This document shows, piece after piece, positions 1 to 8,730 of a DNA stretch of 64,000 nt (positions are counted from its first letter, which is position 1; the number at the start of each line of letters is the position of its first letter). Source of the DNA: Companilactobacillus insicii (lineage in GTDB: Bacteria > Bacillota > Bacilli > Lactobacillales > Lactobacillaceae); NCBI RefSeq assembly GCF_003946015.1, contig NZ_RHNU01000006.1, forward strand, positions 1 through 64,000, in the 5' to 3' direction. Below the pieces are notes generated by a model that had not been told where the DNA came from, did not search any database, and saw only the letters and a list, made by a program, of their open reading frames with translations. The translations under genes were made by a program, and so were the position numbers.

Positions 1-12
1 GGCATAAAAAAA

Positions 13-34
13 TCCACACCATTTCTAGTGTGGA
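13..34 (-). terminator. Rho-independent terminator, minus strand
   Basis: Seven-base-pair inverted repeat (TCCACAC at 13-19 with GTGTGGA at 28-34). The A run at 6-12 reads as a T run on the minus strand after the hairpin, as expected for a terminator of leftward transcription. The nearest leftward gene is the EIIA-like gene ending at 262. Confidence 0.65.
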
Positions 35-77
35 AATTGCTCTAAGATGTCTCACCAATACTATTTGACATAGAGCC

Positions 78-112
78 GATATTTTTTCTTGGTATAAATC
101 AAGAAAAATATC
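78..112. other. AT-rich hairpin in the 1-261 gene-free stretch
   Basis: Arms at 78-91 and 100-112 (core ATATTTTT...AAAAATAT with CTTG...CAAG) pair around a short loop. It lies between the terminator at 13-34 and the truncated repeat at 187-250. It could be a second, bidirectional terminator. Nothing else coding was seen in 1-261. Confidence 0.4.
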
Positions 113-186
113 TAGCCTTTTGATTACGTTCAATTTCAAATAATATAGCACTTGTTTATTGATTTAGTTACATCACATAAAAAATA

Positions 187-250
187 ACAATCGGATTACT
201 GGAGCCATTGGTCTTAATGCTCGAAAATTTACCATGCCTTGTTGCGCTCT
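187..250 (-). repeat. Truncated copy of the long palindromic repeat
   Basis: Read on the minus strand this stretch matches the left half of the repeat at 27077-27244. Shared words include TTCGAGCATTAAG and CCAGTAATCCGATT in the same order and spacing. The right half that would complete the hairpin is absent, so this copy is degenerate. It sits just downstream of the EIIA-like gene. Confidence 0.6.
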
Positions 251-261
251 GTTTTGAAAAA

Positions 262-711
262 TCAGTCAGTAAATGATTGATTTAGTTTGTTTAATTCACC
301 GTTATTAAACTTGATGTCGTCTAATTGAGCAGAGTTATCGTGCATAATGTCAGTTACTTTTTCAGTTAAACTATCGATAGTATTTTGATCTGAACCGTCT
401 GGGAAAACACCAACAATCAAGTAATCAATCGATGCTTTATCGTTTCCCCATGCCACTGGATCCTTAAAGGTTAGTGTCATTGTATGAGCACGACTCTTTT
501 TATCGCTTGTCGTGAACATGAATACAGCACGATCCTCAATGATAGTATTGCCAGCAGCTGCACTGGCAAAAATACTACTTTGAATGTTTTGCTCGTCTAC
601 GTTGAACTCTTCGGCAGTCTTCTTTGCAGCGAGTTTTAGAGCACTCATTTGGTTGTTATCCTTTAATTCGACGTTAGCAGTTGTATGATTTTTTCTAAAA
701 ATTTTGAACAT
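262..711 (-). CDS. Orphan PTS EIIA-like protein lacking the active histidine
   Basis: A 149-residue cytoplasmic protein with no signal peptide. Residues about 25-135 read like a fructose/mannitol-type EIIA domain: the GNTIIEDRAVFMF stretch sits where the family has its 'sT.ig.giAiPH' active-site segment, and PVAWGNDKASIDYLIVGVF matches the conserved strand-helix that follows. The phosphorylated histidine at the end of that segment is missing, since the motif reads RAVFMF with no His. It may therefore be a non-transferring, regulatory or decaying EIIA. No EIIB, EIIC or sugar gene is adjacent. The start at 711 follows a GGGAG site. The family call rests on eye alignment only, and the true specificity is unknown. 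Confidence 0.5.
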   Translation of the reverse strand: MFKIFRKNHTTANVELKDNNQMSALKLAAKKTAEEFNVDEQNIQSSIFASAAAGNTIIEDRAVFMFTTSDKKSRAHTMTLTFKDPVAWGNDKASIDYLIVGVFPDGSDQNTIDSLTEKVTDIMHDNSAQLDDIKFNNGELNKLNQSFTD

Positions 712-931
712 AATGAATATCTCCCTTGCATTTTTTTATAAATTCAATGAAGTGTTTCGACATGTCTTAACTTCTCTACATGAATTATCATATTCTATCG
801 AACCCGTTTCATAGCAAGGGAAAAGTTCAAATTCTTTTAATAAATTATTTATCGAGTGATATATGAAACTAGAATAGCAAATTTTAGGCAATCGCTGGTA
901 TTATTTTAATAATCAATATAAAGGAATAGAT

Positions 932-1303
932 ATGAATAAATTTGCTGGAATGATAATAATGATGATAACTTTTATACCATTAACAGCGTGCTATCAAAAT
1001 GAAACTAAATGTACTAACGATTCAATTAGAATGATCGATAGACGTAAAAATGACTTAAAAATTTCCGATGAATCGGTTTTAGATATTATTTATACAAATA
1101 TTATTTTTAACATAAATGAATCAAGAGACTTGATATCTTACATGGATGATAGGAAAAGAAGGAACAACAAATTGAGGCGTAATTCTGATATAGTTATACT
1201 GCGAGACAGGATACCTTTTCTAATCGATTATTGTGATATCCATTTGAAAAATCTAAAGTATAATAACAATTGGCACCGTTATAACGGTTGTGTAGGGGAA
1301 TAA
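932..1303 (+). CDS. Small predicted lipoprotein, function unknown
   Basis: A 123-residue protein. Residues 1-20 form a signal peptide ending in the lipobox LTAC, so it is predicted to be lipid-anchored outside the membrane. The rest is polar, rich in Asn, Asp, Arg and Ile (many ATA and AGA codons), with no motif I recognise. The start follows AAAGGAA at 920-926. Its stop codon overlaps the next start (TAATG at 1301-1305), so the two lipoproteins are probably translated together. The codon choice is more AT-rich than in the metabolic genes downstream, which fits recent acquisition but does not prove it. Confidence 0.6.
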   Translation: MNKFAGMIIMMITFIPLTACYQNETKCTNDSIRMIDRRKNDLKISDESVLDIIYTNIIFNINESRDLISYMDDRKRRNNKLRRNSDIVILRDRIPFLIDYCDIHLKNLKYNNNWHRYNGCVGE

Positions 1304-2073
1304 TGAAAAAAATCTGGGGAATTTTTGTGATACTTTTGGCATCTGCCATGTTAGTAAGTTGCGGTAGTGGTCATAATACTGACGGCCATGTAATAAGTGG
1401 TGAAAATGCATCGTTAAAACATAAAGTAAAAGTTAATAAAAAGTACTGGAATAAAATAACTGATGATGCCGTAATAGAGTATTTACCAAGTGAAACTAAT
1501 TTTGATGAGCTTTTTCCAAATACTTGGCATGATTTTAAGGATAAGAATAATTATATTATTGAGGGTACCATCGTTAATTATGAAAAGATGGAACATCGGC
1601 CTTTTATAATTCAAACTAAAGCAACCATTCATGTTGATAAGGTAATAGACGGCGGTAAAGCGTTGGAAAATCAGTACATTGCTACAACTTTTCCGACGGG
1701 CTTTGCCTTTACTCATGATGTAGAGTCTAGTGTTGACGATCAGCTGAATAATAAGAATACAGAAGTTTTATACAAACAAACTAGTTTTCCATTACCTAAT
1801 ATTGGTAGTCATGTAATAATGGGTATTAACTCTAATAGAAAAAAATTTGAAAAAAATAAAGCTTTGAAAAAGGAAATGGCCAAGTATAACCTGAATGGAT
1901 CAAATTCATACTTTATAAATGATCCTAATTATAACTTTTGGATTAAAAATAGTACTGGTAAATTTGTAGTTAATAATTTGGACATTAGAAATATGAAGAA
2001 AAACAATCCTAATTATGACAAGGTATATAGTTTAGTAGAATTGACTAAACAGTTAAATGGTAAGGTTAAGTAG
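1303..2073 (+). CDS. Predicted lipoprotein, function unknown
   Basis: A 256-residue protein starting at the ATG that overlaps the previous stop, with AGGGGAA just upstream. An in-frame ATG at 1288 would place five residues before the signal peptide and is not used here. Residues 1-25 are a lipoprotein signal with lipobox LVSC. The mature part has alternating polar and aromatic residues and a segment (about 65-125) suggestive of a beta-rich extracellular domain, with repeated lysine and asparagine. I recognise no enzyme motif. It forms a likely operon with the lipoprotein before it, and perhaps with the small membrane protein after it. Confidence 0.6.
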   Translation: MKKIWGIFVILLASAMLVSCGSGHNTDGHVISGENASLKHKVKVNKKYWNKITDDAVIEYLPSETNFDELFPNTWHDFKDKNNYIIEGTIVNYEKMEHRPFIIQTKATIHVDKVIDGGKALENQYIATTFPTGFAFTHDVESSVDDQLNNKNTEVLYKQTSFPLPNIGSHVIMGINSNRKKFEKNKALKKEMAKYNLNGSNSYFINDPNYNFWIKNSTGKFVVNNLDIRNMKKNNPNYDKVYSLVELTKQLNGKVK

Positions 2074-2108
2074 TTCATGATATTATTGATTCAAAAGGGG
2101 TGAGGACA

Positions 2109-2324
2109 ATGATGTATTCTTCTAGTTTATTAGTAATTCTACTTATTGGTCTAGTATGGTATTTAGCCTCAAACAAGAGTAACAGTATAGGAAATAACAA
2201 GAAACTTATTCCAATTATTCTAGGTATTACGGTTATAGCAGTACTGGCAATTACAGTGGTACCAATGATTGGTGGATTTGGTATGTATCATGGAATGGGT
2301 GGATACGGTATGAGATGTTGGTAA
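2109..2324 (+). CDS. Small two-helix membrane protein with Gly/Met/His tail
   Basis: A 71-residue protein. The chosen start at 2109 has AAAGGGGTGAGG at 2094-2105. A GTG at 2100 lies inside that site and is less likely. Two hydrophobic segments (about 4-20 and 31-52) flank a short Ser/Asn/Lys loop. The last 20 residues are dominated by Gly, Met, His, Tyr and end in Cys-Trp. Met, His and Cys are soft-metal ligands, so copper or similar metal binding is possible, but this is inference. It follows two lipoprotein genes on the same strand and ends before a terminator. Confidence 0.5.
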   Translation: MMYSSSLLVILLIGLVWYLASNKSNSIGNNKKLIPIILGITVIAVLAITVVPMIGGFGMYHGMGGYGMRCW

Positions 2325-2347
2325 TTATATAAATATATACATATAAA

Positions 2348-2382
2348 AGTGTGGTCTTATTTATGAGACCGCACTATTTTTT
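2348..2382 (+). terminator. Rho-independent terminator
   Basis: Ten-base-pair stem (AGTGTGGTCT at 2348-2357, AGACCGCACT at 2366-2375) with an eight-base loop, followed by a T-rich run. It closes the lipoprotein/small membrane protein unit. Confidence 0.8.
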
Positions 2383-2480
2383 TGTCTAAAAATCATTAGT
2401 TGATATATCAAGCAAGTATTTGTGTACAAAAAAAGGATATGTAACTTATTTTGTTGTTTATAAAAACGATAGAATAAATC

Positions 2481-2495
2481 TCGAAAGCGGTTACA
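2481..2495 (+). promoter_or_regulatory. cre-like site before the glycan ABC operon
   Basis: TCGAAAGCGGTTACA differs from the consensus WTGNAARCGNWWWCA at one position. It lies just upstream of the GGAGG ribosome site (2501-2505) of the first permease gene, in the likely transcription-start zone. A weak -35 TTGTTG at 2451 with an AT-rich -10 region precedes it. CcpA repression of the importer operon is inferred. Confidence 0.6.
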
Positions 2496-2512
2496 CATAG
2501 GGAGGAATAAAA

Positions 2513-3484
2513 ATGAAAGATGTGACACCTAAGAGTGGACTAGAGAATTCAGTTGGCCGAAAAAAAAGATCTAAATTCAGACAAAAATTCTCAAATAACG
2601 GTCCATTCATTATCTTCGCGTTGCCTGGTGCTATTTGGATGGTATTTTTCTTCTACATCCCAGTATTTGCCAACGTTGTAGCGTTTAAGGATTTTAAGTT
2701 TTCACCAGATGGATTCTTAGCCAGTCTTGCACAGAGTAAGTGGGTAGGATTTCAAAACTTCAAATTCCTATTCTCATCCAATGCAGCCTGGTTGATTACG
2801 AAGAATACTCTTTTATATAATCTAGGTTTCATTACGTTAAATCTAATTATTGCAGTTTTCTTCGCCATTGTTATGAGTGAGTTGAGACACAAGAAGTTAG
2901 TTAAGACGTATCAGACTTCAATGTTACTACCTTATTTCTTATCTTGGGTTATTATCGCCTACTTCGTTATGGCATTCTTAAATCCTGAAAAAGGATTACT
3001 TAACTCAATGTTACATACAGATATAAATTGGTATGCGGAACCAAAATATTGGCCATTTTTCTTATTAATGTTAGGGACTTGGAAAGGAATTGGGTACAAC
3101 AGTATTCTGTACTTCGCTACAGTTATGGGAATTGATCCTACATACTATGAGGCTGCCATGGTTGATGGTGCTGGCAAGTGGCAACAGATTAAAAATATTA
3201 CAATACCACAATTGCTACCACTTATGACTTTAATGACCATCTTAGCAGTCGGAAATATTTTCCGTGCTGACTTCGGTTTGTTCTATACAGTTCCACAGAA
3301 TTCAGGAGCTCTTTATAATGTTACATCAGTTCTTGATACGTATATTTATAATGGATTGACTGCTACTGGTGATATCGGTATGTCCAGTGCTGCCAGTTTA
3401 TACCAATCAGTCGTTGGTTGTATCTTACTTGTTTCTACAAATATGCTTGTACGTCGCGTTGATAGCGACTCAGCACTATTCTAA
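2513..3484 (+). CDS. ABC sugar permease, LplB type
   Basis: A 323-residue inner permease subunit of a carbohydrate ABC importer, LplB/MalF-like. After a charged N terminus come about six membrane segments (first at about 32-52). The EAA cytoplasmic loop is visible as YYEAAMVDGAGKWQQIKNITIP, the docking site for the ATPase. The start is preceded by GGAGG. It is the first gene of an operon with the second permease, a GH20 hexosaminidase and two binding lipoproteins. No ATPase gene is in this operon. The MsmK-type ATPase at 20979 is the probable partner. The neighbours suggest an N-glycan-derived oligosaccharide substrate, similar to the pneumococcal NgtS-NgtP1-NgtP2 system. Confidence 0.85.
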   Translation: MKDVTPKSGLENSVGRKKRSKFRQKFSNNGPFIIFALPGAIWMVFFFYIPVFANVVAFKDFKFSPDGFLASLAQSKWVGFQNFKFLFSSNAAWLITKNTLLYNLGFITLNLIIAVFFAIVMSELRHKKLVKTYQTSMLLPYFLSWVIIAYFVMAFLNPEKGLLNSMLHTDINWYAEPKYWPFFLLMLGTWKGIGYNSILYFATVMGIDPTYYEAAMVDGAGKWQQIKNITIPQLLPLMTLMTILAVGNIFRADFGLFYTVPQNSGALYNVTSVLDTYIYNGLTATGDIGMSSAASLYQSVVGCILLVSTNMLVRRVDSDSALF

Positions 3485-3495
3485 GAGGTAAAAAA

Positions 3496-4416
3496 ATGAG
3501 GAAAAAGAAAGCTATTGAGGATGTTCAAGTACGTGCTTTTGGTAAGAAGACGGATTTGTTCTTTAATATCATAATTGGTCTTTTCGCTATTACTTGTATC
3601 TTGCCGTTATTCTTCGTAGTAGTTATTTCATTAACTGACGAGAATACTTTGTCACAATATGGCTATCAATTGTGGCCTAAAAAATGGAGCTTTGCGGGAT
3701 ATGAATATCTTGCAACCATGGGTGGAGAATTAATGAGATCACTCTGGATCTCCGTTATCGTTACAGTCTTCGGTACGATCATTAATGCTACGTTTACTTC
3801 TACATATGCGTATGCAATTTCTAGAAAATCTTTTAAGTATCGTAAGTTCTTTACAATCTTTTGTTTAATCACGATGCTATTTTCACCAGGTATGGTTGCC
3901 AACTATATTGTTGTAACTAATTTGCTTAATTTGAAGGATACGCTCTGGGCCTTGATCTTACCTATGGCGGTCAGTCCGTTTAACATTATCGTGATGAGGA
4001 CCTTCTTCAAACGACAGGTTTCAGAATCCATCATTGAATCGGCACGTATTGATGGTGCTAGTGAACTAAGAATCTTCTTACAAATTGTTATTCCTTTAGC
4101 TGTTCCGGGTATTGCAACGATTAGTTTGTTTGCGGCTTTAGGTTACTGGAATGATTGGTTCAATGCTTTACTTTACATTTCAGATGATAAGTTAGTTCCA
4201 CTTCAATACTTGTTGATGAAGATTCAAGCTAATATCGAAATGTTGACACAAAACTCTGGTGCGGGTGCGCAATATGCCGGCGGTCTTGCAGCAATTCCTA
4301 AGGAAGCTACACGAATGGCGATGGTTGTTATTGCTACATTACCAATTGCCGCTACATATCCTTTCTTCCAAAAATACTTCGTCCGTGGTCTTACCATCGG
4401 TGGTGTTAAAGAATAG
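3496..4416 (+). CDS. ABC sugar permease, LplC/YtcP type
   Basis: A 306-residue second permease subunit (MalG-like), six membrane segments. The EAA loop reads IIESARIDGASELRIFLQIVIP and contacts the ATPase. The C terminus ends in the family-typical FFQKYFVRGLTIGGVKE, consistent with an intact gene. It begins 11 bases after the first permease with AGAGG upstream and is followed nine bases later by the GH20 gene. LplB/YtcP permease pairs usually work with large DUF3502-type binding lipoproteins, which are the two genes after the GH20. Confidence 0.85.
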   Translation: MRKKKAIEDVQVRAFGKKTDLFFNIIIGLFAITCILPLFFVVVISLTDENTLSQYGYQLWPKKWSFAGYEYLATMGGELMRSLWISVIVTVFGTIINATFTSTYAYAISRKSFKYRKFFTIFCLITMLFSPGMVANYIVVTNLLNLKDTLWALILPMAVSPFNIIVMRTFFKRQVSESIIESARIDGASELRIFLQIVIPLAVPGIATISLFAALGYWNDWFNALLYISDDKLVPLQYLLMKIQANIEMLTQNSGAGAQYAGGLAAIPKEATRMAMVVIATLPIAATYPFFQKYFVRGLTIGGVKE

Positions 4417-4425
4417 GAGCAGATC

Positions 4426-5679
4426 ATGAAGTCGTTTAAGTGTACGAATCTTAGTGCAATAGAGATTGAAGAGATAGAGTCAGTTGTTGATCATTACAAT
4501 ATTGAGTTGAACAAGTTTTCTAATATAGCTTTGTGTCTAACTCCAAATAGTGAAGAGAATGATGAATTTCGAATTAATCATAACGATAAGTTCTTGAATA
4601 TAACGGCCAATAATTTGACGGGTATCAAGTATGGGTTGTACGAATTAAAGAATACGGAATATAAGCATTTAGATTTATCATATTCAGCCGATTTACATGA
4701 GAGAGCAATAATGGTCGACTGTGGTAGAAAATATTTTTCAGTTGATTTTTTTAAGCATTTGATTGGGGAAATGTTCATTAATAGAATGAACACTTTGCAA
4801 CTGCATTTTTCAGATAATGAGGGTTTTCGGATTGAATCTGAGAAGGTTCCTGAAGTTGTTTCTGAGCAATTTTTGACTAAGAAAGAGATCAGAGAGATTA
4901 TTGCTTACGCTCACAAATTTGGAATACAGATTATACCAGAACTTGATAGTCCGGGACATTTAAAGCAGATTTTGTCCAAGTATCCTCAGTATCAGTTGAA
5001 TAATTCCAACGGATTGAACATTGCTGACGAAAAGGCAATTGAGTGGTTCCAAGGTATTTTAAAAGAATATTTTGAACTTTTCTCTGATAGTAAATATTTT
5101 CATATCGGAGGAGATGAGTTCGTTGACTTCAGCAAGATAGATGACTACTCAGAGCTGGTTGAATATGCCAAAAAAGAAATTAGTTCTGATGCAGGTGGAA
5201 TAGATACGTATCTACGATACTTGAATAAAACTGCTGAATTTGTTAAGCAAAATGGTTTCATTCCCAGAGTGTGGAATGATGGATTATTTAGAAGAGAGTA
5301 TGAATGTAAGAACACTAAATTAAGTCCTGATTTTGAAATAACTTATTGGACTAAATGGAACCAAAATATGGCTCCAGTTCAAAAGTTTATTGACGAAGGA
5401 TATCAAATAGTAAATTATAACGACGGTTATTTCTACCACGTTCTGGGTGAGGCGGCATCATACAAGTATCCTTCACCTCAGAAGATAGCTAGGTGGCAAA
5501 TAAATGAATTTCCAGAATATCAATACGTTGATCAGGCAGGGATGAATCAGGTATTGGGACAGTCGTTGAACGTTTGGTGTGATAAGCCTGATGCTCAAAC
5601 TGAAAATGAAGTTTTTGAAGCGTTAATTAAGTGTATGCCAGTAATATATGGAAAAGAATGGTGCGTCAAGAATAGTTAA
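4426..5679 (+). CDS. Cytoplasmic GH20 beta-N-acetylhexosaminidase
   Basis: A 417-residue enzyme with no signal peptide. A short N-terminal domain (about 1-80) precedes a TIM barrel. The barrel shows the family motif HIGGDEF with Asp230 and Glu231 as the expected substrate-assisting and acid/base pair, preceded by the barrel stretches RAIMVDCGRKYFSVDF and IIPELDSPGH. It should remove terminal beta-linked GlcNAc or GalNAc from imported oligosaccharides, for example the reducing-end GlcNAc region or antennae of N-glycans. Encoded between the permeases and the binding proteins, it is almost certainly co-transcribed with the importer. Exact linkage preference cannot be read from sequence. Confidence 0.85.
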   Translation: MKSFKCTNLSAIEIEEIESVVDHYNIELNKFSNIALCLTPNSEENDEFRINHNDKFLNITANNLTGIKYGLYELKNTEYKHLDLSYSADLHERAIMVDCGRKYFSVDFFKHLIGEMFINRMNTLQLHFSDNEGFRIESEKVPEVVSEQFLTKKEIREIIAYAHKFGIQIIPELDSPGHLKQILSKYPQYQLNNSNGLNIADEKAIEWFQGILKEYFELFSDSKYFHIGGDEFVDFSKIDDYSELVEYAKKEISSDAGGIDTYLRYLNKTAEFVKQNGFIPRVWNDGLFRREYECKNTKLSPDFEITYWTKWNQNMAPVQKFIDEGYQIVNYNDGYFYHVLGEAASYKYPSPQKIARWQINEFPEYQYVDQAGMNQVLGQSLNVWCDKPDAQTENEVFEALIKCMPVIYGKEWCVKNS

Positions 5680-5703
5680 ATATCAAGGGAATAGGTGGTA
5701 ATT

Positions 5704-7155
5704 ATGAGGAAATCTGTAAAGTATTTATTGAGTTCTATATTAGTCCTAATAGCTGTTATAGGACTTAGTGGATGTAGCAGTAAAAAAGAATCCAGCAAGG
5801 ATTCAGTTCCAACAATATTGATGTATCAAATTGGTGATAAACCAAAGAACTATGATACTTTGATGGCTAATGCCAATAAGATTCTTGAGAAAAAAGTAAA
5901 CGCCAAACTAAAGATTCAATACATTGGTTGGGGTGACTATGCTCAAAAGATGGCGGTTATTGTTTCATCAGGTGAAAACTATGATATTGCTAAGGCTGAT
6001 AACTATGTGGTTAATGCTCAAAAAGGTGCATATGCTGATTTAACTAAGTTGTTGCCAAAGTATGCTTCATCAGCATATAAGGATTTAGATGAAGCTTATA
6101 TTAAGGGTAATAAAGTTAATGGCAAGCTCTATGCTTTCCCAGTTAATGGTAATGTTTTTGCTCAACAAACACTTAGTTTTAATAAGAAATACTTGGATAA
6201 ATTAGATATGAATTCAGATGATGTAAATTCATACAAGGATCTAGAACCTTTCCTAGCCAAATTCAAAGAAGATAACCCTAAGAAAGTAGCTTTAGCAACA
6301 GGAAATATGTTCAGAATTGCCGAGAACTTCGATTATATTTTAAGTTCTGAATTACCATTTGCTGTTGATTACAGTGAAGGTGCTGATGGTAAAACAATCA
6401 TTAATCCTTATGACAGTGAAAAAATGAAGGAAGATATGCGTGTTATTCGCAGCTTCTACAAGAAGGGCTATATCGATAAAGATGCTGCAACAAATAAGAC
6501 CGGTTATCCTTTGACAACAGATAATTGGCTAGTTAGACAAGAAACACAAGGTTCATTAGGAATTGGTAACCAAGCACTGTCAGAAGCAGCGGGTAAGGAA
6601 ATGGTTTCTAGATCAATTACTACCCCAGCTAAGACTAATACTCAAGCTCAAATGTGTGACTTTGTTATTAATAACGCATCTAAACATAAGATTACTTCAT
6701 TGAAGATTTTGGGCGAAATCAATAGTAACCCTGAATTATTGAACGGTTTGGTATATGGTGTTGAAGGTGAAGCCTGGAAGAAAGTTGATAACGATCGAAT
6801 TGAATTATTAAAGGGTTACAAAGATGGTTACCACATGGCTGCTTGGAACACAGGTAATGCTGATATTGTTTATAATACAAAAGATGTAACAGATGAAATG
6901 ATTGAACAAAAGAAAGAAGATACAAAGAATGCTGTTCAATCACCAGCTCTAGGATTCCAATTTGATTCTTCAAGTGTAAAGACTGAAATCACTAATGTTT
7001 CAGCTGTTATGAACAAATATATTGCTGATCTTAATACTGGTACAGTTGATCCTGATAAGACAGTTCCTAAGTTGGATAAGGAATTGAAGAGTGCTGGATA
7101 CGATAAAGTTCTTAAAGAAATGCAAAAACAATATGATGAATTTTTACAAAAATAA
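5704..7155 (+). CDS. Glycan-binding ABC lipoprotein, copy 1 (DUF3502 type)
   Basis: A 483-residue substrate-binding lipoprotein. The start at 5704 follows AGGTGG (5693-5698). A GTG at 5695 lies in that site and was rejected. Signal peptide 1-25 ends in the lipobox LSGC. The mature protein is a two-lobed family 1 solute-binding protein. The last 75 or so residues (from LGFQFDSSSVKTEI) match the DUF3502 C-terminal domain found with LplB/YtcP permeases. It is closely related to the gene that follows, especially over the first 110 mature residues (LMYQIGDKPKNYDTL shared exactly). It delivers oligosaccharide to the permeases at 2513 and 3496. Confidence 0.85.
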   Translation: MRKSVKYLLSSILVLIAVIGLSGCSSKKESSKDSVPTILMYQIGDKPKNYDTLMANANKILEKKVNAKLKIQYIGWGDYAQKMAVIVSSGENYDIAKADNYVVNAQKGAYADLTKLLPKYASSAYKDLDEAYIKGNKVNGKLYAFPVNGNVFAQQTLSFNKKYLDKLDMNSDDVNSYKDLEPFLAKFKEDNPKKVALATGNMFRIAENFDYILSSELPFAVDYSEGADGKTIINPYDSEKMKEDMRVIRSFYKKGYIDKDAATNKTGYPLTTDNWLVRQETQGSLGIGNQALSEAAGKEMVSRSITTPAKTNTQAQMCDFVINNASKHKITSLKILGEINSNPELLNGLVYGVEGEAWKKVDNDRIELLKGYKDGYHMAAWNTGNADIVYNTKDVTDEMIEQKKEDTKNAVQSPALGFQFDSSSVKTEITNVSAVMNKYIADLNTGTVDPDKTVPKLDKELKSAGYDKVLKEMQKQYDEFLQK

Positions 7156-7170
7156 TAGGGGGACCATTCG

Positions 7171-8628
7171 ATGAAGAAATGGGTTAAGTATTTATTCGGA
7201 TTAGTGCTTTTACTATCTGTAAGTGTTGTTGCTGTAGCATGTGGAAATAAGAAGAGTTCATCTGGCGATGGTGATACACCGACACTTTTAATGTATCAAA
7301 TTGGTGATAAACCAAAGAATTATGACACTTTGATTGCTAATACTAATAAGGTTCTTGAGAAGAAAGTACACGCTAAGCTTAAGATTCAATATATCGGTTG
7401 GGGTGATTATGCTAAGAAGATGCCCGTAATTGTTTCATCAGGTGAAAATTACGATATAGCTAAAGCTGATAATTATGCGGTCAATGCTCAAAAGGGTGCA
7501 TATACTGATTTAACAGAGATGCTTCCAAAATACGCTCCAAAAGCTTATAAGAATTTAGATCCAGCTTATATTAAAGGTAACAAGGTTGATGGTAAATTAT
7601 ATGCATTCCCTGTTAATGGTAATGTTTATGCCAAACAAGTAATTACTTTCAATAAGAAGTATTTAGATAAGTACAATTTAAGCATTGATGATATTAAGTC
7701 ATACGATGATTTAGAAGCTGTATTTGCTAAATTCCACAAAGAAAACCCTAAAGTTCAAACTTTCTCAATGGGACAAACATTCAGAGCTGCTTCAGACTTT
7801 GATTACCCATTGACAGACGTTTATCCATTTGCGGTTGATGTAGTAGATGGTAGAGACAAAATCGTTAATCAATATGATTCAGAGAAGATGAAGGGTATTC
7901 TAAGAACACTTCATAAGTACTATCAAGAAGGTTATATTGCCAAAGATGCTGCAACCAGTGTCACTGATTATCCAATTAGTGGTAATACATGGTTTGCTCG
8001 TCAAGAAACTCAAGGACCTTTTGATTACGGTGACAATTTATTAACTATTACAGCCGGACAACCATTGGTATCAAAAGCCGTAACACCAGCTATCAAATCA
8101 GCTGCTCAGGCACAAATGTGTAGTTTTGTTGTAAGTAGTTCATCTAAGCATAAAGAACTTGCAGTAAAGGTACTTGAAGAGATCAATACTAGTCCTGAAA
8201 TTTTGAACGGTTTAGTTTATGGTCCAGAAGGCGAAGCTTACAAGTATGTTGATGACAAGAAACGTGTTAAATTACTAAAAGGTTACAAAGAAAAATATCA
8301 CGTATCTGCTTGGAATACTGGTGATAACAGTGTAATTACACCAACTGAAAATGTAACTGATGAAATGATCGAAACACGTGTTAGTGATACTAAAGATGCG
8401 ATTGATTCACCAATTTTAGGTTTCCAATTTAAGACAGATAAAGTAAAAACAGAATTAACAAATATCTCTAATGTAATGAACAAGTATATCTCTGGCCTTA
8501 ACACAGGTACATCTGATCCAGACAAAGTAATCCCTAAGATGGACAAAGAATTAAAAGATGCCGGATTTGATAAAGTTCAAAAAGAAATGCAAAAGCAATA
8601 TGATGCTTTCTTAAAAGATAACAAGTAG
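7171..8628 (+). CDS. Glycan-binding ABC lipoprotein, copy 2 (DUF3502 type)
   Basis: A 485-residue paralogue of the preceding gene, placed 15 bases after it with AGGGGGA upstream of the start. The lipoprotein signal ends AVAC, a slightly atypical lipobox with Ala at -3. It shares the family blocks PKNYDTL, LKIQYIGWGDYA, IVSSGENYDIAKADNY and DGKLYAFPVNGNV with copy 1 and keeps the DUF3502 C terminus. The middle third (about 200-300), which usually lines the sugar cleft, differs more. That fits two receptors of different specificity feeding one permease pair. It is the last gene of the operon, before a terminator. Confidence 0.85.
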   Translation: MKKWVKYLFGLVLLLSVSVVAVACGNKKSSSGDGDTPTLLMYQIGDKPKNYDTLIANTNKVLEKKVHAKLKIQYIGWGDYAKKMPVIVSSGENYDIAKADNYAVNAQKGAYTDLTEMLPKYAPKAYKNLDPAYIKGNKVDGKLYAFPVNGNVYAKQVITFNKKYLDKYNLSIDDIKSYDDLEAVFAKFHKENPKVQTFSMGQTFRAASDFDYPLTDVYPFAVDVVDGRDKIVNQYDSEKMKGILRTLHKYYQEGYIAKDAATSVTDYPISGNTWFARQETQGPFDYGDNLLTITAGQPLVSKAVTPAIKSAAQAQMCSFVVSSSSKHKELAVKVLEEINTSPEILNGLVYGPEGEAYKYVDDKKRVKLLKGYKEKYHVSAWNTGDNSVITPTENVTDEMIETRVSDTKDAIDSPILGFQFKTDKVKTELTNISNVMNKYISGLNTGTSDPDKVIPKMDKELKDAGFDKVQKEMQKQYDAFLKDNK

Positions 8629-8637
8629 AGATCGATT

Positions 8638-8674
8638 AGAGATTGTGGTTATTTCACAATCTCTTTTTGCTTTG
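8638..8674 (+). terminator. Rho-independent terminator after the ABC operon
   Basis: Stem AGAGATTGTG (8638-8647) with CACAATCTCT (8655-8664), seven-base loop, then a T-rich run. Confidence 0.85.
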
Positions 8675-8730
8675 AGATAGAAATTAAATATGTATACTAA
8701 ACAGTGTAAATATGATTAAGGGGAATTCTC

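Noticed and set aside
1483-1716. Open frame on the minus strand inside the second lipoprotein gene
   Set aside because: Lies wholly within a better-supported gene with lipobox and RBS, and has no RBS or conserved motif.
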